The notes under the pieces were generated by a model. The model was not told where the DNA came from. It did not search any database and saw nothing but the letters and a program-made list of their open reading frames with translations. The position numbers and the translations under genes were made by a program. DNA of 64,000 bases, taken from assembly GCA_024305405.1 (NCBI GenBank), contig JAKNDB010000087.1:8930501-8994500 (forward strand). Direction: 5' to 3'. This document shows positions 1-14,300 of the stretch, one piece after another. Source of the DNA: Dirofilaria immitis (Eukaryota > Nematoda > Chromadorea > Rhabditida > Onchocercidae). Numbering within the stretch: position 1 is the first letter of the stretch; every line of letters starts with the position of its first letter.

Positions 1-2379
1 GTAAATCGAAATAAAATACACAAATATGCATGTGACAGATACGACAATATAGAGACAAGGACAGATTAAGTTCGAGGTCAATGAATTGATAAATCCTAAA
101 TTTTTTCGGAAAAATAGACAAATTTTGGATTCGAATAATTATACAAAAACGTCAAAACTATTAACTGCATGTTTCTAACTCCTTTACAGTAGTCACGCTC
201 TTATATGAAATGCTTGTTCAGTCGATTATTAGTTCACGGAACAGTAGTTCACGAATATCAACGCCTTAACAAAAACGATAACAGTACAGTTTTCAGACAT
301 CAGATACGAATCATTTAAAGTTATCATGAAAAATATTTCGAGACAATACAACTCAGTTGTTAGCGCGATATTTGGCATAATATTACATATAAAATGACGT
401 ATTTTTGTAACATATGCATGCAGTGAATTACAACTTTTCTTTTTAAATGATAAAATTTTATACAAATCTGGAGTTCAACCAGATGATATATGAAACAGGA
501 CAAGTCATGATTGACATATTTGTGAACCTTTTCTTGGATCATTGATACGTTTGTTGTAATGACAAAATGCTATCATTGTATTGCTATAAAATTAATAAAC
601 ATTTGCGATAGATATATGACATATGCGAGTATTTATTTTATATTAATTTTTGGAAAAATGGTTTCAAATGAAAGTGTATCAATCAAGCTCTTATGTCTTG
701 GATAATCCCTCCTGATTATGGATAATGCTCTTCTTTTCAATTTATCAGGGACTGTATCATTTAAGAGTTTTATACTATAATCCTATGTTGAACATTCAAC
801 TATGTACTTGTTAATTCTAAAATGTTTGTTTATTAAAATATCTCTACTAAAAATCATTTATCTTGCAAAATATGTCTGTTAAAGTAATCTATAATTAGAG
901 AAATGAAACAGATTAAAACATTCCATTTACACGAATTTTAGCCTTACAGGCAATTAGTTTCAGATTCATTATTTTGGTGTATCTATAGAAATAGCACAAA
1001 GCCCATCACATCTTCTGCATACTGTCAACAGTGATAATGAATATCATTCTATCACCATTTGGTGACCCAACAGTAGAAAGAAAAATTTCTAAAAGTAACT
1101 GTCATTATTAGAAAATTAACAATTAATTTTATCATTCATTTGGTCACTATAGTTTCATCGTACTTCTTCGCGTTCTTAAGATTATAAATACCTTAATTTG
1201 CCAGTTTATAGTGTATCTATCAATCATGTCATTGGCAAAAGACAATAACGTAAAAGCGAACAAAAAAACAATATGTCTGGATACACTCGGATGAATTTTG
1301 TGAAGACTTCAAAAAAAGCTTTCGATTTAAAAAAATATTTTCATGGATAAACGGAAAAAGAAGAACCAGTCGACACTGAATAAAAAGTGAAGCAAAAAAA
1401 AACAGAAAAATGGTTATAGCATCTTATATCACATAACAATAAACACCAGTCTCATACAACATCGTATTTTCAAAGCCAATCCCGGAGAGAAACTTAATAT
1501 TTCTTTTCCTGAAAGAACTTCTTGGACTATATGGCATACATATCATCGCTGCATTTCGAAAAATTCAATTTTATGTTAGCTACTACGACAGTTTTGCTTA
1601 ACTTAATCTTACAGTCTGAGAGTATTTGAAATGAAATGCTTCAAATTATCTAATTAATGACCCATCATGAGAACGATAAACTAACTAATACTATTACAGC
1701 AGCATATAATAGATACAAGAATCTCGAAAGCAGCCGAGGCTGAAGTGCGACATGTTCCTTTCCAACTTTCTATAAAAATGACAAACAGAATTTAGTCTAA
1801 AATCTAAATAGCAAAATTCTTCCTGTAAATGGAATAAAATGTACAAGCAAAGGTTACATATCGCACTAACTTGAACCGAGGAATAATAAATAAGACAAAG
1901 AAAGGAGCAAAACATTGAAGAATGACATAGAATACAAGAATACAAAGAAAATATAAATTCATTGTTGCGCAAACAGGAAAGGAAAAGCACTTGCTGGTAC
2001 ATCACAATCGACAATTTCGACTTTGCATTTAATATGAAATGAAGCCAGAGTAGATATAAAAATTGCGTGGCATGATGAATTATTGATATCTAGATCAATT
2101 TTTGATTAGGCCTAGTGGTACGTTTCTTAAGAATTTGAGCCATTCAAGATTATTTATGTTCTAGAAAATGGGACAGGGCATATCAAGATGTCAACAACCT
2201 CCTAGAACAAGGTTAATCAGCATCTTTTTGTTGCCGGGAAAAACGTAATCGGTTTCCAAAATAAAATCGATAAAAAATTTTAGACATCAAATTAAGGCGT
2301 AAAAACTGGGGAAAGTAAATTCCAGAAAAGAAACAACTAAGTGGAAGAAAAAATTGATTTGTGCAAAAAATAATGACAA
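1..2379. other. Gene-free left end
   Basis: AT-rich sequence downstream of the eIF4G stop codon. It presumably contains the ifg-1 3' UTR, but I found no convincing AATAAA signal in the first 350 bases past the stop. On the minus strand an acceptor-like TTTACAG near 1828 is followed by a short open frame ending at 1694; this could be the last exon of another gene, but no second exon could be tied to it. Confidence 0.4.
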
Positions 2380-5314
2380 CTAATTGAGCAATGATTGGTA
2401 GAGATTTTTGCCAAATGATAATTGACATGACTTGAGCTCATCCACCAACGAATCCGAATGTAAATCCTTGATTTCATCAAATGCCATTCCTGTTGACGAC
2501 ACCTGACCATCGCGATCATGCTCTATTTCCACCTATAATTGAGTAAATGACGTTACTGAATTTTTCATCATCATAAAATAAATTTGATAAAAATTCTTTT
2601 CGTAAATGTGTGGCAGTAAAAATAATTAACTTTATTTTTAGCTTATCGATCTTTTGAAAATCTAATGAATCAGAAAAATTATAATGGCTCGAAATAAACA
2701 ATATAACATACGAGTCGTTTCAATACATTGACGAGAAGGGCGTTTGGCTTCCTTAAATCGGCATCAGCATTTTTAAATGCCTCCTTGAAATCACCTAATG
2801 ATGGTCGAGGGCCTTCGAAATGTTGCACTTCACACATTATTGACCAGCTTATTACCTCCGCAACACATTCCCATATCCTCATGTTATCTTCCCACAATTC
2901 CAATTCTACCACTTGTGTGCAATAATCTGCAACCCTGTAAAACACACGACTAGGTTCCAGTACCGATAAAAAATTGGAAGCTGCAAGTAAAACAATGAAA
3001 CTAATTAAACGCATTTTGTTCAGAAAAATTCTGAAATAATTCCGGAAAAATAATTTAATTAAATGATTTAAACTTCACTGAAATATTAATGCTTTATTCG
3101 TTAAGGATTAATATTTCAATAAAGTTCAAACTATCGAGCTATGTAATTTTGATGACCGTTAATCATTCACTTCACTTCTTTAAATATCATATATCAAATA
3201 AAAAAAAAGAAACATGAAACTATTAACAATGTAAAACAAACCCACGAAGAGCATGTCCTTTGATATCAGATCGTTGTAAACACCTACATATCACTTGGCC
3301 TACATATCTCCTCCGTGGATTTCGTATATCTCCATTAGTCTTTTCAACACCTATTTTCATTAACACTCGAAATGCTTGCCGAACAAGACGCAAATCTGTA
3401 TTTAGTGACCTCTCATCGACCATTATTTCCATGATTGATTGAAATAGCTGCAAGTCACGCATAATGATATGAAATAATAACATACTTATCAGTTGAATAT
3501 GTGAACAAAAAGAAATATTCCTGAAATAATTTAACTCTCCATTTTCTAAATTTTTAATGAAAGTGCCTCATAAAGTCCTGTAATTTGGAAAAAATTACCA
3601 GCTATTCTCAAAAAAAGCTTCAGTCGATTAAAACTATGTAATGGTTTTGGTTTCGAAAAATTATACGTGCATTGCAGTAAATTATAAATTACTTTCTGGC
3701 TTTTAGATCAAAAAAATGTAAAACACAAAAATATCACTTGTTCAATACTCGTGTAATCGCAGAAATAGTCATGTATTTCTCGATATAATGATCCAAGAAT
3801 TTCCTTCTCATCTAATTCGTTTCCTTTACTAACTTCGTTTCCGTCTTTTTTTCATCATCTACGGTTGATAATGGTGGTGATGATGAACCACCGGCTGCTA
3901 TACCCGCATATCCACGTCTCAGCGCATTAGTGTTTGCACTGTGCGTTACAGCACTTGCTGCTGCGATGGCCTAAATGAGAATTTATTTGTAATGAAGCAA
4001 ATGAGATATATTACCAGTCAACTCATCAAATTTTATTTCCTGACAAAACTTACTGCACTGCGTTCTTCGTCTCTAGACTGCTTCCTAGATTCTGACGGTT
4101 CTCGGCTAGATGGTTGAGAATTATCTCTAGAAGCAAGTGAGCCACGACCAGCTCCACGACCAAGTGTACCACGAGATAACAAATTCCTGTCCATTTGTTG
4201 CCCTCCACCAATTGCACCACCTGCAAATGGAGGTCGACGTGCACCAAGCGACTGGGGCTGGTCGACCTGTAACCAACAATGCATCTATACATACATCTTA
4301 TGTCGAAAAATAATAAAGTAGGAAATAAATAAAGACACTATGCATATGCTGACTGCCCAATCATGGCAGACAATAATCAGTATTGATGTAGAGCTGTACC
4401 AGTGTATTTAACGTAGCTTTTAAATTTTAATTTAAAACTGCAATTTTCCTTTTTTTTAAAAAAACTGCAAAAAAAGCAGTATACAACATTTAGTCCACTT
4501 CCTAGTGTAAGTATTCGGTGGCTCAAAGTTATAGCTATTGTTTGCTCAATCATCGGGTTTATAATACAAAATTGTAGAAGCCAAATTAAACCAAACTAAA
4601 TCTATCAATTCTACATAAGTACGATCATTCATTTAAATCACTATGAAGACTTTTTTCAAAAATCTGGAATAAGGCAGTTGGAACGAAAGTCAACTTTTAC
4701 CATCAAATATAAAAACCCAAATTAAAATACCTTAGGATGCATAATAGAAAATCAAAAATGATTAACAACTTAATACATACACTATTCAGAGTTTGATTCT
4801 TTCTACTAGCAGTATTAGCAACAAGATTAGCAGCTCCAGCAGCTCGTGCTTTCTGATCCCTACTTGGTTCACCAGCTCTCGATCCATATTGACGACCATC
4901 TTGCGACTGTCTTCCAATTAGTACCGGCCTTTGGTTTCGCTTATCCAACGAAGTACGACCTTCATATCGTTTTTTATTGGCATACTGCAAAGAACTCTCC
5001 GAAAATCTAGATAAAATGGAACAGTTTTTAGGAAAACCTTTGAACAACGTAGTTATTTATACTCTAAACTTTGAAGGACATACTTGTTCACGTTGCAACC
5101 TATTCGCCATTTCTTCCCTTCGAGCTTCATCATGTACTTCTTCTAGAGTTTTTGGTCCACTTTCAGATGTTCTTGGTACCCATTTATTCTGAAAATACTT
5201 TTTCGCTAGTAATTTAAAAAGTGCAAATTAATTTACTTCAATCGGCATAATAATTTATATATGCCGAATGTACATGCCGAAAATCACCAAACGTAATGAT
5301 TTTAATAACTTCAT

Positions 5315-5351
<37 letters not shown>

Positions 5352-8300
5352 TGAATACTCGTGCATGGAATAATGGAATAAGATCCCGGTCTATTTTGTT
5401 GGTTTTCTGATCTGAGATAAAGTTAAAAAGACGGACGAAGACATTCGTATCGCTGCGTAAGAAGTGAAATTCTTGGATCGCAGCGAGACGTCCGACTGCG
5501 AAAGCATTTGCTGAGAATGTCTTCATTAAACAAGAACAAAATTCAGAGGTTCGAAGACGATCCGCATACATATATATGAACATATTTATCGCAAAATATA
5601 GAAAGTGTAGAACTAAAATTGACAATCCATTATTAGGATAAACATCGATAATTAAAAACTTATTAAGCAATTTTTATCTTATGTTGTGTGAAAAAACCTC
5701 AGAAACGAACATTTCTAAGTTCGATCAAATTGAGGATCAAAAATCGGACGCGATTTGACACTTTGTCGAAACTTCCTTAAGATGTTCGAAATAAAGATTC
5801 GTATTAAATTCTTCATGTTTTGCGCCTCCTGAGGATGATCTTGTTGCGCATTTTGAGCATGTGAATCCGATAATCCTGACTGATAGTTCGTTTGTTGTTG
5901 TTGACATTGACGATCAGCCAACTTGCCTACCGATTCAAGCATTTTGACCGCACATTCTATGCTTTCTTCATCACCATCCTATAAGATCAATATTTCTTTC
6001 ATTACCTCGTTACAGCAATTTTGGAATATTTTTAAATCGGCATAAATGAAAAGATATAAAATCAAGTAGTATTTTAGAAAAAGAACTAGTAACAGCTCTG
6101 TTCACCTGAGAATTCTAACCATCTTCATTTTTAACTTCTATATTTTTAATTAAAATCAACAAATTTCGGAAATGTCCTCAAACACTAACCGGTGATTCAC
6201 TGTGATTTTTGAGCAAGTGCACTATACACCAATTTAATATCCGTGGTACTATTAATTCATGCCTAAATAGTTGTCCAATGAAACCTATATTGCCTAACAT
6301 TCGTCGCCGTTCTCGTGCTTCCATTTCCATCAATTCTATCTTTAATTCTCGTTTTTTTTCTCCTACAAGAAACAAAACTATTTCAAACAAGCGAATGAGA
6401 ATATTTCGCTCCTCTATACAGTCCCTAAATTTATTATTTCAGTCACAGTTCCTGTGATTAATGTTTCTTTCATCATTAAAAATAATTTAAATTTCAAAAA
6501 ACCTCAGCATCAGACAAAGTATGAGAATTAATCATATTAAAAACAAATACTAATACCATCATTTGCAAATTTAACTAGTATTTAGCATTCCATATTCAAA
6601 TTCATTCTTATAACAATTCTGTTAATCTCCTATTTTTAATACTTTTTATATTATTATTTAAAATCTGCAGATAGCCACAGATACAATGCAGCATGCTTAC
6701 ATCAGTTTCTTTTTCCATTTCAGTTTTCTTATTGTTGATATCAGACATCCGCTTCTCTTCGAAAGTATTTTGACATCGAGTCAATAATGCACTCCGAAAT
6801 TTTGATTTATCCTTTGATTCTTTTGATTCTTTTACCACTTGCATTTTGCAAAGGTCACTTAACATATTCCAATTTTTTATAGTAGTTTTTAGTTATGAAA
6901 AGTTAATATCGCTTACTTGTAGCAAAAATAGAGAAAAATTTATTAAGATCTGTTTCACACTTCAACTCATCCTTTCTCCATCGGTTTTAACGTCGACTTA
7001 TTTATCGAAATTCGAAAAACAAGTTAAGTCAGAAAAAGAAATACAATTAGTAATAAGATCGCAAACTTTGCTATTATAATCACTCCTTATTCATTCATAT
7101 GATTTGTCGTTGGCGTATTACTTTTCAAAGAAGAATCAAGGTACTCACCTATACAGAGCACAAAAATTTGGTTCTTCAACAGCTTTATCGAAAATAATAT
7201 TAATCACTTCACCCATTTGTTCCTTATTTTATAAACTTCAAAACGTAAGAAATCCCGTGCCAATTCGTCGAATGTGGATGGAGTTAATTTATTTAATAAA
7301 CTGCGCACATTCTTATATAACTTCTGTAAGACCTTGCAATCAAATCAAATTTCTTGTTCAAATAAAATTTTAAGAATTACAATCTGTCATGCAGAAAATA
7401 CAAAAGAAATTATTCAAAGCTTCATAATATTCTCCATCAAACGATTACTGACATCATTTGATAGCAGTATGTGTTGGTGATATTCAATACTTTCATGTGT
7501 TTTACGATTCACAATTCTTTTAAGAAGGAAATCTTTTATTATTACCTGATTAGCATCAATATTTCTTTCTGGCTTCCATGCATTTTCAGCTTTATGTAAT
7601 TTTACCGGTTCCCGATTAGGTCGATCGATTGATGGCCGACTTACTGCTGACTAAAATTAATATAGATATATAGGAATGCTGAAGTTAGTCATCGAAATAA
7701 TGCACGATCAATAAACGAAACTGGAAAATAAAATTAATTACGAACTCTTTTTCGATCACGCTCACGTTGATTTGAATGTGTCCGATCGCTAAGTCTTCCG
7801 TGATACTAAAGTATATAAATTAATTCAATATATAAAATTATCATGTGTTTTTGTACCATATAACCTCACAAAATTTCTATAAAGATTTCGCTATCTTGTC
7901 CCCTGAAATTCTCAGATTCTCCGCTTTTTATCAGTGCAAAAATTCGGGAAGAATTGTACATGACTTTCATCGACAAACGGATAATTTTTTATATTTAATA
8001 ACATCCGATTAATGAAAAAATTTTCTTTTTCAGGAAAGGACAAACCGCTTTTGGTTTTGATTGACTTTTATCTACCCAACCAGGTATAAATCGAGCACCG
8101 GGACCAGATGCACTATCGAAACGACGCTAAAAACAGACTGGGATATGTAAAAATAAGAAATAAAATGATTAACATTTTTTAAAAGATATCCAATGTTTAG
8201 AATGCTCGCTACAATTAATACACACATCATTTATCATATGCACTTATGATGTTATGTTATACTGACCACAAATTGACAAAAAAATGCTTGGCATATGAAA

Positions 8301-11300
8301 ATTTTAGGTATATTTGGTTTTAAATTAAGATATTTTAAATCATATAATAAATTTTATAAATGAAAGACAGTTTGACCTGACGGTCACCAACGGTGCCATT
8401 AGCAGGTGCCGAAGCGATATCGATGCCAAGATCCTTCAAATCGGATACTTTTACAGGCAAAACAGAATCCAGAAAGATATCCTTTACTATATCACGAATC
8501 AGAAACAAATAATCATGACCATATATGCGCTCATCCAGTTGAACATTACTCTAAAAAAATTATCATCATAATAAAGACTGCAACCGGAAAGAATATCTTC
8601 TTTTAAGTGCGTCCTCTAAGGAATCGAAGGAATTTTATTCTGTTTCATCATCCTCAGCAAGAATATGGTATGAATCTTGTTAACTGTGTTTTTTTTGAAT
8701 ATAATAGGTATTTTTCGTAACTAACTTCGTTTTGTAACATTTCCTTCTGTTTAACAATATATTCCTGTTTTTTCTCTCTCGAGCAACTTCAGAACTTTCC
8801 TGTATTTCAGAAAATTTCTCATCTTTTTCAGTTTCTTCTTCATGTAGTATTTCAACAACAGAATGGCTTCTGAAAAAAAAAGACATTGAAACCATTAAAT
8901 ATTATATATTATATTCTAATTATCTCAGTAAAATGATTTATCAAATTTAATTTGAGGAAAATATTTACTTTTCTTCTTCAAAAGTAAAAAATGCCTTGCT
9001 CATTTTTCTAAAATTAAAAAATCGAGGCATCGACTTACTGTATTGAAAACGGAAGAATATTATCATCATTGTCTGCTCGTTGAAACGGCTGATGTTTTTG
9101 ATGTTCTTCGTCGTCTTCTTCATCCTCTTCATTATCTTCTTGACAGTGCTCTTGTTCCGCTAGTTCACTTGATATTATAACAGTAGTTCCAACATTTCGT
9201 TCTGGATTATCTTTCGTAATGACCGATGTAATCGGCCTAATAATTCGTTGAGATTCCTTTTCCTGTTTGTTATCTTGTTTAATTCGTTCATCTAATTCTG
9301 AAAACATATTACAAAAACACAATTCTGAAAACACATGAAATAAACAAATTTAATTCATCAACGAGAAGTAGAAGCTTTTGTAAATTATCTAAATACATTC
9401 TTTACAATAGTTATTCTTCATCAAAATTCCCTGTAATGTCTATTTATGTCTTTTTTTTTTCCTATATTTTCGCCATCACTCAAACAAACCTTGCATTTCA
9501 GCTGATACAATCGAATCATTTCCTTCTACTGATTTTGGTATTTCTACGACCAGAACCTTTGTTTCTTTCATTGACAGCTCAGGTGGGGCGCTCCTCTCGA
9601 CCTTAATAAGATATGCAAACGCAAAATTGCTTTAAAAACTTACTGATCAAATATTTAAGAGTAATTTCTTTAAATATCTTACAAAAAACAAAACACTATA
9701 GTGAATTTCGATTCATTATTTATAACTCCATTTTTAAAAATCAATACCTCCTTAGATGGTATTATGGTAGTCGATCCTGGTGGAGCTGATGTCGATGGCC
9801 GTGGTATTACATCAACGACTGTATCATTTTGCGCCGGAAGAGATGCGGCACTGATAGTAGGTGGTGGAGTAGATATCACAGCACTGGCAACATTAGAACC
9901 GCCTAACACTGACTGCGCAACTTGCATTGTAAATTTCTGAGATGCATTTGAAGGAAATGATGATGATTGCTCACGTTTCACGTCTTGTCCTGAGGAGGAA
10001 GCTCTCTTATTACCTATAAACATAGAATTCATATAAATTATTTGAAGAAGAAAACGAAATAAAGTTTTTCACAGCTTTAATATGGAACAATAATTAACAC
10101 AAAGAAACAAGAATATTTTAAAATGCTTCAATTTCCCACTATTTTTTCCTCGCCTTGTTTTTAAAAACAGTGATGATTCAATTTAGTTCAAAAATCTTCT
10201 TTCTTACAATTTTATGAGAAGAAAGAATATTATTAAGGTGACAGATGAAAAATTCAAAGGCAAAACTCAGAATAATAGTCAACAAAAAAATTTTGAAAAA
10301 ATTTCTTTTAGCACTTTAAGCTTATGAGTAAAAATAAAAATCTAAGCTTCCTCCGGTTGGAAAATGAGGTTACGATAAGACGAAGAATGATTTAAATGAA
10401 AATTCTTAAATTCGATAATCTTCTCAAGAACCCATTTCCCTATTTCCTCTCAAAAATAATATCTCTTGAAATTCTAAATCCAAACGGACTGCTAATATTT
10501 TTCGAAGCTTTACAATTATGAATAACTTACGAAATAATCTATAAACAGTTGAAAAAGCGCAGATCTACATCTAATAGTTATTCACAATGTTAAGATAAAA
10601 TGAAAATGGCACGCTTGAAACTAGTTTCAAAATGATCTTTCATCAAAACTTTTTATATCCACAAAATTAGCATATTCTGAAATTACTTCTGCAAGGAGGA
10701 GATATTCCCAATATTTTTGGTTGATAAGCGGTAACAAGAAATCTAACAATTGTTATATTATTACCGAGTGAGTCATCCTTACTTCAACTCTTTTCAGTTG
10801 TCTTCGTTTTTTATATATTGATAAATGAAACAAACATAACTGCAAAAGAATGACTTATGAAACAGCGAAAAATATGCCACACTATTGAATTTCACAATGC
10901 TTTACTGATTTTATTTACTTATTCATCTTATCTACTTCCACATATAACATCATCCATCTGCTTTTTTCCTCAGTGCATTTGCTCAAATCTTTCTTATCTT
11001 TTCTAACTTTTTAATCTTTCTCCTCATCACGAATGATCTTTTGAGATAAAAACAGGAACAAACATTAGACAAGAATGATGAGATATTTTGTTATTGCTCT
11101 CACTTCATCTCCTTCTATAATCGCTTCAATCACTATTTTCAACACTTTAACTATAGTATCAATCATCTTGCATAGACAAAAATGTATGCCGAAATATTCA
11201 TTCTCCTTCTCAATCAATTCACGGTTAAATACAGTTCCTCTCTCAATTCTTTCATTAAAGTGACGATATTGCATTTATAATGACATTAACAAAAAATGCA

Positions 11301-14300
11301 TCCATAACTGCGATGGTGTAGGAGACGAATAGCGTTGGTTACAGTTGCAATAACGGTCTATTATTCCCGAATTACTCGCTGACAATCTAAATAATTTCAT
11401 TTCTATTTAATGTTCACTCTCTCACTCACTTTCCCATTCCGATTCATCGCTCCTTGTCGCCAAATTTTTAGGTTCATCCATTTGTAAATAGTAACAATTT
11501 ACTATACTACCTATTTCTGTAACTTCTATTTCTTTTCTACTAACATTACTGTACTTATTTTCGCCCCTATCGAAACTATTCATAACATATAACATACTTT
11601 CGAAACTTAATATTCATTTCAACTTCTCTTGCATTAAAACTAGCAAGGAACAAATAACGTAATTCAATCAAAAATCATAAACATATGCTAATGAATCTAA
11701 GCTTTTACGCTACTACCAGTATTTCTCCATTACTTCATTTCTAAATATTGCTTGCATTTTTGCATATTTGTATGTCTGTTTGCATAATTTCTCGTTATTT
11801 GCTATGTAAGATATTTGTCGATTTGCGTGCTTATTTACACATAAGCAATTAGTCAAAAAATTTCTATCCAATTCTCAATTCTTTACTTTCCTTTTTTCAT
11901 CCGTTTGCTCCTCTGTTTGTTTACTAAATATATTTCTTAAGGTAAAAACAAATGGTAGCGCACCTAAAACAATGACGACAAAAAAATTAAGAGATAAAAT
12001 TAGAGGAAATCTACAATTGAATACATATCTGTCGAATGATAAATAATCAAAATTAATATGCCTAGATAATACACTAATTATCGAATCAATATGATCTTAA
12101 ATTACACTGTGTTCATCTTTAATATAATCCCGTGACATCTAAACCAAAATTATTTTCCATAATTGTTTAAAGAAATGATTTTTCTCCGACCCTATTTTTC
12201 AAGCGATGTATTATGAAAAGAAAGGAATTTCTAACTCTTTATCTCGATCATTCTAATCTTTCCCTACTCTATCGTTATTTTTTCCTGGTATATTGGTAAT
12301 TTAAATGACAAGTTATAATTTCTCGAAATCGATTACCTATATTTTCAGATATCAGAAATATCGAATCCATTGATATAGTGAACATAATTCGCTTTCACTG
12401 ACGCAAGATAGTAACATACTAATAATGACTACAAATTACTCATATTGAAAGAAGGCCATAAGGTTAGCCAATTAGTAGTCACTTCTCTCCATATCTAATG
12501 TAGCTATCATCGATAAAACTAATAAAGTTATGTTTGAACAAAAAGTGCCGAGGGAAATGATTCTTTATTATGTTCTTAGAAACCAGCCTATTTATCTCAT
12601 CATAATATAACATTGTTTTTTTGTCATTTTTTTTTGAGTGTATTATCAAACTTCCGATAACCAAATTCTTTCTTCTTTATTTTTCTGCAAGATTAATTTT
12701 ATTTTCATTTTTCATTTTGCCTTCTTAAACTTTGTTACATCATTGAATATATCAAATTTCAACTGCATAATAATGTTTCTACGTATTGCATGAACAGATT
12801 TAATCATTTTGTAAGAGATTATTAACAGATTCTGAGAAACTTTAGAAACATTAGAAAAATCCGAAGCAAGAAAAATTATTTCCTTCAATAATTTTTAGTA
12901 AAACAATTAATGATTCGTTTTCCATTAAAATTTTAGATTCACACAAGTCTCGACAACTTTTCATTTCTGCTACATGCAATAAAGTGATGATTTCAGCATT
13001 ATGTTCTGAATCTCACATGCATTTCGCTTCTAATGACTCCCTCAAGTAACTGAAACAAATCTCTGCAGTAAATTGAAAAAAAAACTGTTACCACTTGTGA
13101 AACAGTAACTAAATATCTGATGCATGAAGAGCATGAGAATCAATCTAAATCAGTAAACCGAATTGTTCCAACTTTCCTCCCGATATGTGCTCTCAGTTTC
13201 ATGGCCTTAAAACAAGACTGACAGAAGGAATATTCACGAATCCTCTATTATTTAAACTCAGAAGGAAGAAAACGAACTCCGGTGGGATTTTACAATAAAA
13301 GCGCATAATTAAAACATACATAGAGGAACAGGAGACGCTATTTTATAAATCCCACTTCTTGTAAAAATTATAAGTTTTTCGTTCATATCTGCATAACTAA
13401 ATCTATCTCCTAGTTCTCTATATCATCAAGGGAAGAGAAGGAAAGATAATAAGTGAAAGTAAATAGAATGAAAAGATCTGTTAATTGTTGGAAATTTTGT
13501 CAATTAAAAATATTAAATTAAGACATACTGAAGTCGACTATATACTGTTTGGCCTGATATTTAAGACTGCCTCAAATTTCAGTCGATCAATTATACGTTG
13601 TTCACGTCTACTATATGTATGCTTATGTCTACAAGACTAAGATATGCGCTTTAACACATCAACTGTTAAGCTTTCTAATAATATTAATCTTTTTCGCTTT
13701 CATCAGAAATTATTACGTTCGCTAATAATTTTTTTCATTTTAACATTTCATTTTTATAGGGACATAAAAGTGCTTGGTTTTAATCCACAAACAACCTGTG
13801 AAATACGTCACATGGATTCAACCGAAAGAACAAAGTGATATATGCCATCATCATAATAAAGAACGAAGTGTCAGCAGTCAATGAATGACTGAAGTATGCT
13901 TCTCATGCAAGCAAGCATAGATAAGTGAAAAACCATTACTGATAAAGTGATAAACTGCTTAAACTTGCCAGTATCAGTATTTTCCATATTCTGCTGCATC
14001 ATTTGCTGTTGTTCTTTTTCTGATCTAATGATATGATCCTTATTCGTCACTTCATTCGTCATCGGATCGACAATCGACAAGATTTTCTTCGTTTTTGTCA
14101 GTTGCTGCGGTAGTTGCTGCGGTATACTACTTGTTATTCCAGATGTAGTTGTTGTTGCAGGTGGTGCAGCAGGTGAAGTTGCAGCTGCAGTAGCTTGTAT
14201 TAGAAACGGATTTTGATTATAACTGACATTCATGCGTGCTGCTGCCGCTGCTGCCGGACTGATATAATCTGCTGGCTGAGCAGGCGGAAAATATGAATAA

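Noticed and set aside
1694..2014. Cys-rich open frame, minus strand, with an acceptor-like TTTACAG inside
   Set aside because: The second half could be an exon, but no partner exon or homology was found. Left unannotated.
5311..5670. 119-codon open frame, minus strand
   Set aside because: It is the complement of the 18S rRNA fragment and the (TA)n tract.
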